Source of the DNA: Aedes albopictus
Taxonomy: Eukaryota; Arthropoda; Insecta; Diptera; Culicidae
Length of the DNA stretch: 64,000 bases
Direction of reading: 5' to 3'
NCBI RefSeq assembly: GCF_035046485.1
Contig: NC_085136.1
Span: 296,709,080 to 296,773,079, forward strand
Part shown: piece after piece, positions 11,766-22,745 of the stretch
Layout of the letters: every line of letters starts with the position of its first letter
Numbering within the stretch: position 1 is the first letter of the stretch
Made by a program: the position numbers and the translations under genes
The notes under the pieces: generated by a model
Databases searched by the model: none
Told to the model about the DNA's origin: nothing
The model's input: the letters and a program-made list of their open reading frames with translations, nothing else

Positions 11766-12200
11766 TTGTTTCCTCAAGGATAGGGAGATTCTTTCAAAAG
11801 TTCCTCTAAGGGTCTCCTTTAGAAATTCATATTTTTTCCAAAACTTTTTCAGGAAGATATGCTTGAATTTCCCCAGAGAGTCCTAAAAGAACGTCTACCA
11901 CATTTATTTCAAAATTTTCTCAGGCATTTATCTGGAAATTCCTTAAACAAATCTCAAAAGACTCTTCTGGAAGTTATTCCAGGGATTCCTCCAAAAGTTC
12001 CACTTAAGAAAACCTTCCTTCAGGGATTCTTTTACTTTCTTTTCAAACATTAAATCTTGCAGATATTATTGCAGAATGTGATCCTATGCTTGTTTGGAGA
12101 CATTTTTCAATAAATTTTCCTACGAATAACTGCAGAGGATACTGCAGTTCTTCCAGTCATTGTCCAGAAATTTCTCCAGGTGGTTCCTGGTAGTAGCTCA
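11766..12200. repeat. old copy of the GGATTCCTCCAGG minisatellite
   Basis: Degenerate pieces such as CCAGGGATTCCTCCAAAAG, CTTCAGGGATTC and TTTCTCCAGG match the units of the large array at 19.5-29.9 kb but are much more diverged. This suggests a smaller, older array of the same family. Confidence 0.55.
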
Positions 12201-13139
12201 GGGATATTTTGGGTTAAACCACACCCCTTCCTTTAACAAAGTTTCATATACTAGGTTTCCCTTGTGTGGCCGCCGGGGAAAGGAAAACCAGTCAAAGTCT
12301 CTTGAGCGAACAGTTTTTATTTCTTCAGGTGTTGCTTTTAAGCTGGAAAAATCATAGTTAGTTTTAGTTCAGTAGTTCAGTTCAATATAACTCACAGTTT
12401 CGTTGACTATTAAAGTCTTGTCCCTTCTCGACTTCCACAGATAAATTTTGAGGTCACGATACTACTAGTTATAAAAATAAGCTGATAATTTGCGATTCAA
12501 TTGGCTTCTTTAACGGTGTTGAGATAATTCGATATTCTGAATCTGCATGTCAAACTGAGCCGAAATCCAAATTTTCATGAATTTTGGAGGCCGGGAACCT
12601 ATTTAACAATCAATTTGAAGTTTGTATGGGAACGATTTGTCGAATCACCCCTCGTCGCACTTTGTACTGGGCGGAGCTGTCAAACAGTTGCCCAGCTGTC
12701 AAAAGGTGATTTCATAAAATCTCTTTAAAATTGATTTTAGGTACCAAAACAAAGTTCTAAAAATCTGAGAAAAATCATAGTGACTCAGAAAAAGGTGCTC
12801 TTTCTTATAAAATCAAAAAATCAATACATTTTTCATAATTTAAAAACCCAATTTAATACATGACAACTTACGTACAATTCAATGTAGAGATTTACTGATA
12901 TTTCATCCGTACAATCTCGATACTGTTCGTACTAAATAGTCATCTATAAGTTCAAATTAAGGCGTATACATTTTTAGAAAACAACCAAATTCTAGAGGTA
13001 CTTACATTAGAAAATAAATTGTCCGTCTACAAGAAAAAAAAAACTCCAAAATTTGTTCGAAAATTCTCAATCACTGTTTAATAACTGTTTTGCTCTATCA
13101 AATTCATCAAGTCATCTTATCTGGCGTTTTGCTTCGCTA
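12201..13139. other. intergenic DNA, nothing recognised
   Basis: AT-rich with only short chance frames. No terminal repeats or coding motifs were noticed. The 3' LTR expected for the neighbouring BEL/Pao element could lie here, but I cannot identify it. Confidence 0.4.
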
Positions 13140-14692
13140 CCTTCTACTGCCCTACCTACACACGTGCTTACGATCTAGGGTTGATCTTGGCCATCAGCGT
13201 GATCCACACACATAGCCACGTCACCATCCGTGTTGCCAGGGTCCACATCCCCCGACCCGTAAAGCTTCCCGATTCCGTCAGCTTTACTGACACCTAACAC
13301 ATCTAGTACGGCTAGCTTCGCTACGGCTCGCCGCAGTATTCCACCTCCAGAGACTTGAACATCAGCTCGTTTAATCGCCCATCTGCTCCTGGGATTAGCT
13401 TTACGACTTTGCATTACCCAGCTGTTTCGCTCCTTGTCATTCACTATAAACACCAAGGCACCTTCTGTTATCGGCTTGGCATCCTCGAACCATTTTGTTC
13501 TACGCGTAATGGTGGGCAGGTACTCACGTATCCACCTGATCCAAAATCGATCAAGCAACAGTTGACACTGATCCCAATCGCTTCGCAATCCCGTTCCTTC
13601 ATCCGTAGGTTTGCTTCAACCCCGACAAACTTAGCAGCAGAAAATGATTGGGAGTCAGGGCTTCTTGGTCTGAAGTCTCTAACGGTATATAAGTTAACGG
13701 CCTGCTGTTCATCATCGATTCCGCATCGGTGCACAACGTCTGAAATACCTCCTCCGTTGGGGAACGTAAATGACGTAGACCTTCCATCGCTGCCTTGATC
13801 GAACGTACCATACGCTCCCACACGCCTCCCATGGGTGGGGAAGCTGGCGGGATAAAGTACCATCTTGTTTTCGCATCGGTGAAAGTTTCCGCTAATCCCT
13901 CATTCACGTTCGAAAGTTGCTTAGCTAATTCCCGACATGTTCCTTGAAAGTTGGTGCCGTTGTCCGTATATATCTCGGTAGGGGCACCCCTACGATCGAT
14001 GAAACGCCGGAAAGCAAGCTTGCACGACTCCGTAGATAACGACGCAACCACTTCCAAATGCACGGCTCGCGTAACCAAGCAAGTGAACAGCGCCACCCAC
14101 CTTTTCACATTGCTTCTTTTGACCTTAATCGAAAAAGGCCGCAGTAATCGACTCCTACTTTGGAGAATGGTCACTCGAACCGCGGGGAGAGGAGCCATTC
14201 TTGGTACTCTCGGTTCTGCCTTGCGTACTAAGCAGTAGTTGCATCGCCTAGCTATGCTGCGCACCAGAACTCGCAGATTGGATATGTGGAATTTTTGTCT
14301 AACTTCATTCACCACAGTTTCGCCAAACCCATGCCCAAAACGCCGATGGTACCAATCAATTAGCAGCTGAGTCACATAGTGCCCTTTGGGAAGAATAATG
14401 GGGTATTTGCATCAAAAGACGCATACGGTGAAGCTTCGATTCGTTTTTCCATTCTTATCACCCCCAGTTTGTCTAGAAACGGCGAGAGCTTTCGTATCTT
14501 GCTAGACTTGTCGAACCATATCTGTCGTCCTGCTGCTTCCATCGACTTCTTATTCAACTCTTCGAGTTCGCTTGCATATTCATCTGCCTGTGCCAGCCGC
14601 CAAAGTGTTTGTTCTGCTCGTTCGAAGTCCGGTCGATCCAGTGATAACTTCCTGTACTATGAGTTCGGCAGCAATCGAGAAAATCATAGACG
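13140..14692 (-). pseudogene. BEL/Pao retrotransposon: integrase and C-terminal domain
   Basis: This is the 3' half of a minus-strand BEL/Pao polyprotein. Frames in order: 14,692-14,372 encodes the pre-integrase linker (LWRLAQADEYASELEELNK, then RQIWFDKSSKIRKLSPFLD). 14,375-13,599 is the integrase, with an HHCC-like N-terminus (HRRFGHG ... RCNYCLVRK), the core motif IYTDNGTNF and the glutamate context PMGGVWERMVRSIK. 13,588-13,175 is the C-terminal DUF5641-type domain (WIREYLPTITRRTKWF). The first catalytic Asp (VGVDY) is in another frame, so there is a frameshift near 14,130 at an A-run; another break lies near 13,590. Several frameshifts make it non-functional. Confidence 0.88.
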
Positions 14693-14894
14693 TACACTGT
14701 GGTGCATAATTGATCGGACAAACGCCGATTTTCATACAAAATGGCCAAGTTTGAGATGCTGTAACTATAGTTTGCTTTGGTGGATTGAGCTCAATTTTTG
14801 ACACGGAACTACGAATATGCTGAATTTTATGTAGACAAAGTATAAAATGTTTTCGTTCACAGGTCTGGGCGTGGCAAGGCGTTGAAAATATTGC

Positions 14895-15134
14895 TGTGGG
14901 GTATGAACAAAGCTGAGTAGCATTTCCCATGCGTGTATTTCCCCTAGCAAGCATCAGTGACAGCCAGCACCATGACGGGGTCGTCGTCAGTGTGATGCTG
15001 CCTCTTTGACGAGTGGACTGTTGGCGGGGCAAGTCGCCATCACCGTGAGGTTCCGTATTATGCCAAGTGATTCTACTGCAGTTTGCTAAGATGGCTGGGA
15101 ACGGATTGTTCCAGTGAGTTGCCCGGCATTCACA
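14895..15134 (+). repeat. 5' LTR (240 bp) of the non-coding LTR element
   Basis: Starts TGTGGGGTATGAAC and ends CCCGGCATTCACA. Identical by eye to 17,208-17,447. Promoter and poly(A) signals are not obvious. Confidence 0.85.
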
Positions 15135-15153
15135 TTGGCGATCCTGCCAGGAG
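15135..15153 (+). promoter_or_regulatory. candidate primer-binding site
   Basis: One base after the 5' LTR the sequence reads TGGCGATCCTGCCAGGAG. A TGG start at this point is typical of tRNA-primed LTR elements. The matching tRNA is not identified. Confidence 0.5.
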
Positions 15154-15690
15154 TGCATCATAATCAATAACAAGTTAATCATAAAATAGGTAGAATCACT
15201 TGGCATAAAAACAGTGAGAGAAAACAAATCGTTTTTGGTGTGTGAAGTGTGTGGTGGTGCTGCAAACACAGTGAAGTGGGTGTTGCAATTCTGCGGTTCC
15301 TGACGAAAGCTAGAGTGCGGAAAGTTTTTGTCATTCCAACCGCGTTCTGTTTTAGCCTTGGTTCTAGCACAAACACATGAACAAAGGCGCGGTGACGTGG
15401 TTGATTTTTGTTGTCGACTGGTAGCACGCTGTGGATAGGTGGTCGGTCGATGATTGCATGCATGTTTCTTCATGTTCTTGCTCGGCATGGATGGTCGCGC
15501 TTTCGTTGATTTTTCGGATCGTACATGCTCGTGTTGTCGCTTGGTTGAACGGTAAATGCAAACAGGATGATGTGCATGATGGTAGAGGTGTTTGACTATT
15601 GTGAATGTTGCCGTAAAATACTCGCGGCGTTGGTTGGTTGGGTTGGTTTTTGCTCGGGTTTTTGGTTGGGCAAATTATTGGCGTGTCGAA

Positions 15691-16545
15691 CCGCCGAAAT
15701 TTTTCTGCATAAGGAAAATGCAGGGACGTGTAATGAAAACCGTCCAAGGAAACGGCATTTTTTGGATAACCGCCGAAAATTTTTCTGCATAAAGAAAATG
15801 CAGGGACGTGTAGTGAAAACCGTCCAAGGTAAAGGCGTTGTTGGATAACCGCCGACAATTTTTCTGCATAAGGAAAATGCAGGGACGTGTAATGAAAACC
15901 GTCCAAGGAAACGGCATTTTTGGATAACCGCCGAAAAATTATTCTGCATAAAGAAAATGCAGGGACGTGTAGTGAAAACCGTCCAAGGTAAAGGCGTTGT
16001 TGGATAACCGCCGACAATTTTTCTGCATAAGGAAAATGCAGGGACGTGTAATGAAAACCGTCCAAGGAAACGGCATTTTTTGGATAACCGCCGAAAAATT
16101 ATTCTGCATAAAGAAAATGCAGGGACGTGTAGTGAAAACCGTCCAAGGTAAAGGCGTTGTTGGATAACCGCCGACAATTTTTCTGCATAAGGAAAATGCA
16201 GGGACGTGTAATGAAAACCGTCCAAGGAAACGGCATTTTTGGATAACCGCCGAAAAATTATTCTGCATAAAGAAAATGCAGGGACGTGTAGTGAAAACCG
16301 TCCAAGATAAAGGCGTTGTTGGATAACCGCCGAAAATTTTTCTGCTTAAGGAAAATACAGGGACGTGAAATGAAATCCGTCCAAGGAAATGGCGTTATTG
16401 AAAAACTGCCGAAAATTGTTGGCATCAGGAAAATGCAGCGATGTGTAAAGAAACCCGTCTAAGGAAATGGCGTTGCATGATAACTGCCGAAAGCTGTGCG
16501 TGAGGAAAATGCAGGGACGTGTAATGAAAACCGCCCATAAAAATT
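15691..16545. repeat. 79/80-bp tandem array, about 10.6 copies
   Basis: Units begin CCGCCGAAAATTTTTCTGCA at 15,691, 15,770, 15,849, 15,928, 16,008, 16,088, 16,168, 16,247 and 16,327, with two decayed units at about 16,408 and 16,484. Two unit types alternate (GTAATG...GGAAACGGCA and GTAGTG...GGTAAAGGCG), giving a ~159-bp higher-order period. Each unit holds a small hairpin (CTGCAT ... ATGCAG). The unit is not a multiple of three, yet long minus-strand frames run through it, translating alternate units in different frames; these are not taken as genes. Confidence 0.95.
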
Positions 16546-17192
16546 GCATATCGTAAAACAGTTTAAAATTCGAAAACATATCTACTGAAAATATGTTGTA
16601 GAACCTCTTTCGAACTCGTTTTGTAGAATCTATTTTCGTATAATGAGGGACATTTGTGTGTTATGGTCTATCTGTACCATCACATTGAAGCATTGAAAAT
16701 GGAGTTTTATGATATACGGAATCTTTAGTCTGATAAATCTCAAATTCGTTAATCTCTTGTATTTTGTTCTTTTTTGACAAATAATTCTTACAAAATATGT
16801 TCGTTTTCGTTGAATGCGTCGAATTTTCGCAATCGTGAATAACGATTGATTTGAGTGAGAGAAAAACAGGGCCGGCTACATAACGAGACGTGCGCTTGAA
16901 GGAGAGAAGACGCATCACCCAACTGCGTGTGTTGTAGTTATTTTTATTGGAGCTCGGCAAAACCCCATAGATGATTGGTTAGCATTGCAAGTTATCAATC
17001 AAATGATATAGGTTCGATATTAACAAAAGTGCGTTTACTAAACAAAAAAAAGTAAATGTGGCCATTCGTCTTCATTCTTGTATCTTGAAGTGTATCTTGT
17101 TGCATTGGTGCCATAAGGATGAAGAGAACGAAATTGAGGGTTTGAGCGTAAAAATAACAAGGCTGCTAGTAAGAAAACTTTTTTTTTTTTTC

Positions 17193-17207
17193 GGAGAAGA
17201 GGGAGAA
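17193..17207 (+). promoter_or_regulatory. polypurine tract before the 3' LTR
   Basis: GGAGAAGAGGGAGAA directly abuts the 3' LTR at 17,208. This is the expected plus-strand primer site and fixes the element on the plus strand. Confidence 0.8.
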
Positions 17208-17447
17208 TGTGGGGTATGAACAAAGCTGAGTAGCATTTCCCATGCGTGTATTTCCCCTAGCAAGCATCAGTGACAGCCAGCACCATGACGGGGTCGTCGT
17301 CAGTGTGATGCTGCCTCTTTGACGAGTGGACTGTTGGCGGGGCAAGTCGCCATCACCGTGAGGTTCCGTATTATGCCAAGTGATTCTACTGCAGTTTGCT
17401 AAGATGGCTGGGAACGGATTGTTCCAGTGAGTTGCCCGGCATTCACA
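17208..17447 (+). repeat. 3' LTR (240 bp) of the non-coding LTR element
   Basis: Same sequence as the 5' LTR by eye, TG to CA, followed by the target copy ATTGC. Confidence 0.85.
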
Positions 17448-17715
17448 ATTGCAAAAGTGATCGGACAGCGGCACGCATGTAAATCAAAGGGGTACCGCTG
17501 TCTGATCACTTTTGCAATATTTTCAACGCCTTGCCACGCCCAGACCTGTGAACGAAAACATTTTATACTTTGTCTACATAAAATTCAGCATATTCGTAGT
17601 TCCGTGTCAAAAATTGAGCTCAATCCACCAAAGCAAACTATAGTTACAGCATCTCAAACTTGGCCATTTTGTATGAAAATCGGCGTTTGTCCGATCAATT
17701 ATGCACCACAGTGTA

Positions 17716-17940
17716 TGCTACACTTCTCAACAGGCGGTCCCATTTTGAGAAACGAGAAACATCGATGATTGAACAGTGTAGCCGTTCCTGATGAATATGA
17801 ATCGATCTCATTTCCACTGCGGTATCAGTCGCTACAGAGTTCTGTTGAGGCCAACACTCTTCCGGATAATATAGAAAGTCTGGTCCTGTGAACCATCTAC
17901 TATCAGGCTCCACCAAGGGGCCAGACACGTATAATTCTGG
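17716..17940 (-). pseudogene. BEL/Pao fragment between RNase H and integrase
   Basis: The minus strand reads GPLVEPDSRWFTGPDFLYY, then a decayed linker and DVSRFSKWDRLLRSVAY, ending exactly at the TA that flanks the MITE. This is the part of BEL/Pao that precedes the piece ending at 14,692. It belongs to the same element as 13,140-14,692 and 18,694-19,345. Confidence 0.75.
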
Positions 17941-18094
17941 GCTTAGTATATTATAGTATACTGAAATAGATTAGTGCATCGTAGCAAATTCTGCGGCCGA
18001 TTTTTTCGATAAACAATGTTTATTTTTTTATTCATCTGGCATAGCCTTGATTTCAGCCAGTAGGTTAATTGGATGGTAATACTCTATGGTAATA

Positions 18095-18361
18095 CCACCG
18101 ACGAACCGACGTGACAGCTAGAGCAAATAAATTCAAATTTGTTGTCCCCGACGCCATGATGAAAAATAGCCGAACACTACTGCTTCCTCTATAACGGTTC
18201 GCGTTGTTTTGATAGCTTGACTCCAAACCCCCGTGTATTCATATAGGAAAAGGTTCGCGCCTGTGCTGATTTGACAGAAGCGTTCGCTCGCTTTGCTGGT
18301 CGACCGTTAAATTTAGGGGGGACACTTTTGAAACTCCACTGTAACGTCGGTTCGTCGGTGG
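18095..18361. mobile_element. MITE with TIR CCACCGACGAACCGACGTGA
   Basis: Inverted ends of about 23 bp (CCACCGACGAACCGACG and complement) are flanked by TA. 267 bp, non-coding. It sits in the insertion that separates two BEL/Pao pieces. Confidence 0.8.
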
Positions 18362-18384
18362 TAATACATTAATATACAATAATA

Positions 18385-18620
18385 CGAGGTGTGGATCACT
18401 ACTAAAACAACTGAATCGAAAATGCGTTAGAAAATTTGTGATTTGACCTAATGCGTTGAAAAATGCATTGAAAATGCGCCATAAAATTTAATGCGTTGAA
18501 AAATGCACGAAATACTCATGTATTTTTAAACCTCAATTCACAAATGCGCAACAAAACGCACCGATGCGTAATGTCAATATGCAAGGCTGAATCGAAAATG
18601 CGCTGGTGATCCACCCCTCG
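18385..18620. mobile_element. hAT-type MITE, 8-bp target duplication
   Basis: Ends CGAGGTGTGGATCAC and complement with one mismatch. The 8-bp direct repeat CAATAATA flanks it exactly (18,377-18,384 and 18,621-18,628). The interior holds repeated AATGCG/GAAAAATGC motifs. An 8-bp duplication points to the hAT superfamily. No coding. Confidence 0.8.
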
Positions 18621-18693
18621 CAATAATATACATTAATACATTAATATACCGTGAATATACTAATATACTTCTTATACACTCATTATGCTAATG

Positions 18694-19345
18694 CATGTCT
18701 AGCCCCTTGGGCTCCACTGCTGGACCGTTGTTCCATTTCGTCGCTTCATCTGCCACATTGAGTTTAGTTTGTACCCAGCGCCATTCAGAAACGTCGGTTA
18801 TTTCCAAAATCTCTCCTACTCGCACTGCCACTTACTGTCGGTATTTCCGGGTGTCTGATCTAATTCACGACAGCAATGTTCTAGAATCACTATGGTAAAC
18901 GGTACGCTTGATTGGAAGGGTGCGATTTTCCTTAATCGTCTTGGCTAGTCGACTGCCTTTAACTCCCGCTTGCAGCTCCAGGCGAGGAATTGATAATGTT
19001 TTAAGTGGAGCCACTTTAACTTTGGATGATACGAATGTGCAGCGTGGCTCACCCCGCTCGATGATGCGGAAATAGGCCACGCATGCGTATGCCGACTCCC
19101 TTGCATCAACAAATACATGGAACACGAGAGTTTGGAGATCTTCAACGTTGTAGGACGGAAAATAGCACCGCGGAACACGAACGTTTTGAAGGCAGGGAAG
19201 TTGGTCGATCCAGCGCTTCAATCGTGCAAATATCTCTTGTGGGATGGGCTCGTCCACTACGCCAAAGATCTTGTATTACAATTTTGCCGTGGATGAGGAA
19301 ATTGGATATTAAACCGTGAGGGTCGAACCATAGACTTAATACCAT
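18694..19345 (-). pseudogene. BEL/Pao fragment: reverse transcriptase end and RNase H
   Basis: The minus strand from 19,345 gives LWFDPHGLISNFLIHGKIV, then after a frameshift DEPIPQEIFARLKRWIDQLP, the RNase H-like core FHVFVDARESAYACVAYF and LKTLSIPRLELQAGV, and after further breaks [11 protein letters not shown] and [17 protein letters not shown]. These are hallmark positions of the Pao peptidase/RNase H region. The upstream reverse transcriptase, protease and gag are missing; the element is 5'-truncated near 19,345. Confidence 0.8.
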
Positions 19346-19539
19346 AGACTTAATACTAAAGCTGTGTTGGTAAAATCACCAAACGTCTTTGGTGAGTAAT
19401 TTTGATGAGTTGCACTGTCAGTTTTTTGTTGCGCGTGATTAGTTCAAATGTTGCATGCTTGGATGGAATATCAAGGTAACCCATTTTTGAAAAGTAGCAA
19501 AACAAACGTCAAATATTTGGATGTTTCACGGACTCTTCC

Positions 19540-20690
19540 GTAATTCTTCCTGGTAATTCAGCCAAGTATCCTTTCAGCTCAATTTCAGCTGATTTTAATG
19601 GGAATTCCCTTTGGGATTTTCTCTTCGGTTTTGGTAAGATATTTCCACTAGGGATTCCGCAGGAAATTCCCTCTAGAGATTCTGCCAAGAGTTTCCTCTG
19701 AAGATTTGACTGGGAATTTCCTCGAGATTCCTCCGGGAATTCTGTCATGGGATTTTGTTTGGAGGATCCCGCTGGGATCTCCCTCTTGAGATTCCATCTG
19801 AAATCCTCTCGGAAGGTTCAGCCAGGAATTCCATCTGTAAATTCCAACAGAAATTCCCTCTGAAGATTCGGGAAAGAATTCTCTCTGAAGGTTCCGTCAG
19901 GAAATCTGTCTGGAGACTCCGTCAAAAATTCCGTCTTGAGATTTTAACAGGATTTCCCTTTAGAACAGGAATTCCCTTTGGAGATTCGGCAAAGAATTCT
20001 CTCTGACGATTCCGCCATGTTTTCCTCTGGAGATTCCGTTAAGAGCTCCTTATGAGGAACCGGGAACTCATTCCTGGCATTCCTCTGGTAATACCTTCTT
20101 GGGATTCCACCGGGAATCCCATCTGAGTATTCCGCCGGGAATTACATAGAGGAACTCCAGCCAAATCCGTCTGGGACTTCGTCGGGGATTCTGTCAGGGG
20201 GTTTCGCCAGAATTTCCCTTTACAAATACAGTCAGGAATTTCCTTTGCAGACTCCGCCAGAAATTCTTTGTTGTAATGAGTTCCTGTTGTGGATTCCATA
20301 GAAGCTCCTTTTGAAGATTCCACCAGGAATTCCTCATGGTGCTTCCGACGGGGACTCGTTTTGAGGTTTCCGCCAGAAATTTCCTTTGGAGATTCCTCCA
20401 GGATACCTTTTTGGGAATTCCGTAAAATGTAACCACTTAGGGAATCCCGCAGGAGATCCTTTTGGGTATTCCCAGAAGTTCTTTTCGAAGATTCCTTTGG
20501 GTATTTTCTCCAGCGACTCTTTCGTAAGTTCCCCAAGAGATTCCTCCAGAAGATCGTTTTGAGGATGGGGAATTCCTCCAGGAGTTTCCTCTGACGATTA
20601 CCCAGCAATTCCCTCCAGATATTTTTCCAGGAGTTCCCTCAGAATATTCCTCCAAGAGTTCTCCCTGGGGAATCCTCCAAGGGTGCTTCC
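19540..20690. repeat. GGAATTCC minisatellite, diverged subfamily
   Basis: About 25-bp units close to GGAATTCCCTCTGGAGATTC followed by CGCCA recur with strong divergence. This is the left, more decayed part of the 10-kb array. Open frames with Ser/Arg/Asn/Glu repeats on both strands are by-products of the near-24-bp period. Confidence 0.8.
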
Positions 20691-20780
20691 AATTGAACCT
20701 ATCGTTTGTTCGATGAGTTACGTCGGTGGTGTCGCATCGATGTCACGCTACACGATAAGTTGTTCAACTGCAACAACCAG
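20691..20780 (+). repeat. inverted flank copy (left), pairs with 30,062-30,142
   Basis: The 90 bases starting AATTGAACCTATCGTTTGTT and ending CAACAACCAG are found again, inverted, at 30,062-30,142, with the shared cores CTACACGATAAGTT and GCAACAACCAG. They bracket most of the minisatellite block. Confidence 0.75.
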
Positions 20781-21129
20781 GCAGCTCATCAACCCATCGT
20801 CAGGTGGATCATGCTGAGATGTTGAGCTACGCAGGGGAGCGAAAAGTAGGAAGCACAAATTTGACAGCTGACAGTTGTCAGGGTAGGCTTTGGTAATCTC
20901 AGAAAAAGTCTGATGAATGAAATTTGCTGATGAGCCCTGTCATTTTTTTTACACGAGCATGATCGTTCCAAATTTTACTTGACACACGCTATAAAAAAAA
21001 TTGGTCCGATCTACAATCTCTTATAGGCTTACTTAAAAGATATAACTCTGAAGGACATGTAATCGGTTCCGGAGGGTAATCACAGGGAACACATACAGAT
21101 TTTCTTGTATAGTCTCGATATGACGGTTC
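20781..21129. other. non-repetitive spacer inside the minisatellite block
   Basis: About 350 bases of ordinary AT-rich sequence separate the two array subfamilies. No gene is recognised. Confidence 0.5.
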
Positions 21130-22745
21130 AAATGCCGTGATTTCAGGAATTCCATCAGAAACTTTTCCAAGAATTCCTTCAGATATTTCTCCAGGAACTC
21201 ATCCCGAGATTCCTTCCGGAATTCCTTCAGAGATTCCTCCAGGAATTCCTTCAGGGATTCCTCCAGGAAGTTTTTCAGGGATTCCTTCATTGATTCATCT
21301 AGGAATTCCATTGAAGATTCCTCCGAAATTCCTCCAGGAATTCCGACAGAGATTGTTCCAGGAATTCCTTCAAAGATTCCTTCACGAATTCCTTCAGGGA
21401 TTCCTCCAGAAATTACTCCAAACATTCCTCCAGGAATTCCTCCAGGGATTCCTCCAGAAATTCCTTCAGGGATTCCTCCAGGATTTTTTTCAGAGATTCT
21501 TCCAGGAATTCCATCTTGGATTCCTTCAAAAATTCCTTCAGGGATTTATCAAGGAATTACTACAGTGATTCCTCCAGGAATTGCTCCAGAGTTTCCTCCT
21601 GAAATTCCTTCAGGGATTCCTCCAGGAAGTTTTTCAAGAATTCCTTCATTGATTCATCTAGAAATTCTATCAGAGATTCCTCCGAAATTCCTTCAGGGAC
21701 TCCTCCAGGAATTCCTTCAAAGATTTCTCCATGATTCCTTCACGGATTCCTTTAGAAATTCCTCCAAAAATTACCCGAACATTCCTTCAGGAATTGCTCC
21801 AGGAATTCCTTCAAGGATTCCTCCAGGAATTTTTCTGGGATTCCTTCAGGAATTGCTTTTTGGATTTCTCCAAGAATTCCTTCAGGGATTGATCAAAGAA
21901 TTACTACAGTGATTCCTCCAGGAATTGCTCCAGAGATTTCTCCAGGAATTGCTCCAGAGATTTCTCCAGGAATTCCTTAAGATTCATTGATTTATCTAGG
22001 AATTCCAGCTGTGATTCTCCTTCAGGGATTCTTTCAGAGATTACTCCACGGGTTACTTCAGGGAATCCTTGGGGGTTTCTCCAGGGATTCCTCCAGAAAC
22101 TGTTCCAGGAGTTCCTTCAAGGATGCCTCCAGGGATTCCAAATGAATAATTTAATGGATTCCTTTAGAGATTCCTCAAAGGATTACTCTAGGAATTCCTT
22201 AAGGAGTTCCGCCAGAAATTCCTTCAGGAATATCTTAAGTGGTTTATCTCAGGGAATCCACAGGGGATTTCTCCAGGGATTTTTGCAAGGGTTCCTCCAG
22301 GGATTGCATCGAGGATTCCTCTATGAACTCCTTCAGGGGTTCCGCCAAAGATTCCTCCAGTGATTACTTAGGGATTATTTCATGGATTCCTCAGAAGATT
22401 ACTCCAGAGATTCCTCAAGGGATTCCTACAGGGTTTTTTCCAGTTATTCCACAAGGGATTCCTTCAGGGATTCACGTAGGGATTCCTCCACTTATTTCTT
22501 CAGAGATTCCAACAGGAATTTCCTCCGGAGAGTCGTGCAGCAATAACTACGGTTTCCAATCCTCTAAGAATGTCATCAAATACTCCTACAAGGGTTCTTT
22601 TAGGGATTACTCCAGGGATTCCTCCAGAGATTTCTCAAAGGATTCTTCAAAAAAAAAAAAAATCCTCCAGAGATTTATTCAAGGACTCCGCCTGAATTCC
22701 TCCAGAAAGTCCTTCGAAAATTTCTCTGAGGAATACCATGCAAAA
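21130..22745 (+). repeat. 24-bp minisatellite, GGAATTCCTTCAGGGATTCC orientation
   Basis: Units close to GGAATTCCTTCAGGGATTCC plus TCCA run through this stretch with moderate divergence. Plus-strand frames rich in Ile-Pro and Phe-Leu-Gln repeats are translation artefacts of a period divisible by three. Confidence 0.9.

Larger units (their letters stand above)
14895..17447 (+). mobile_element. non-autonomous LTR retrotransposon with internal satellite
   Basis: Two 240-bp direct repeats (14,895-15,134 and 17,208-17,447) are identical by eye, begin TG and end CA. The 5-bp sequence ATTGC flanks both outer ends (14,890-14,894 and 17,448-17,452), an LTR-type target duplication. A purine tract lies directly before the 3' repeat, and TGGCG starts one base after the 5' repeat as a primer-site candidate. 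The ~2.07-kb interior has no gag or pol frame; its main content is a tandem array at 15,691-16,545. It must rely on proteins from another element. Identical LTRs indicate a recent insertion into the older MITE. It is somewhat longer than typical TRIM elements; a LARD/TRIM-like label is the best fit. Confidence 0.85.
14695..17713. mobile_element. TA-flanked palindromic MITE inserted in BEL/Pao
   Basis: The left arm (14,695-14,894) and right arm (17,514-17,713) are near-perfect inverted copies of 200 bp, starting CACTGTGGTGCATAATTGAT. The pairing extends about 20 bp further into the centre. TA flanks both ends (14,693-14,694 and 17,714-17,715). The BEL/Pao frame reads SVAY on one side and VYDFLDCCR on the other, so the TA pair and the reading frame show a clean insertion. 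Without the nested LTR element it is only about 460 bp, and it has no coding. Confidence 0.9.

Noticed and set aside
15364..16268. Minus-strand frames with YTSLHFPYAEK repeats, up to 233 codons
   Set aside because: They translate the 79/80-bp array in shifting frames, and the period is not a multiple of three; no conserved single protein repeat.
15691..16545. CRISPR-like direct repeats
   Set aside because: The whole 79/80-bp unit repeats without unique spacers, and the context is an insect-type nuclear genome.
17912..18720. Duplicated GPxVEP coding motif as a target-site duplication around the 18.0-18.7 kb insertion
   Set aside because: The two DNA stretches do not align as an exact direct repeat on the coding strand; resemblance is limited to a few codons.
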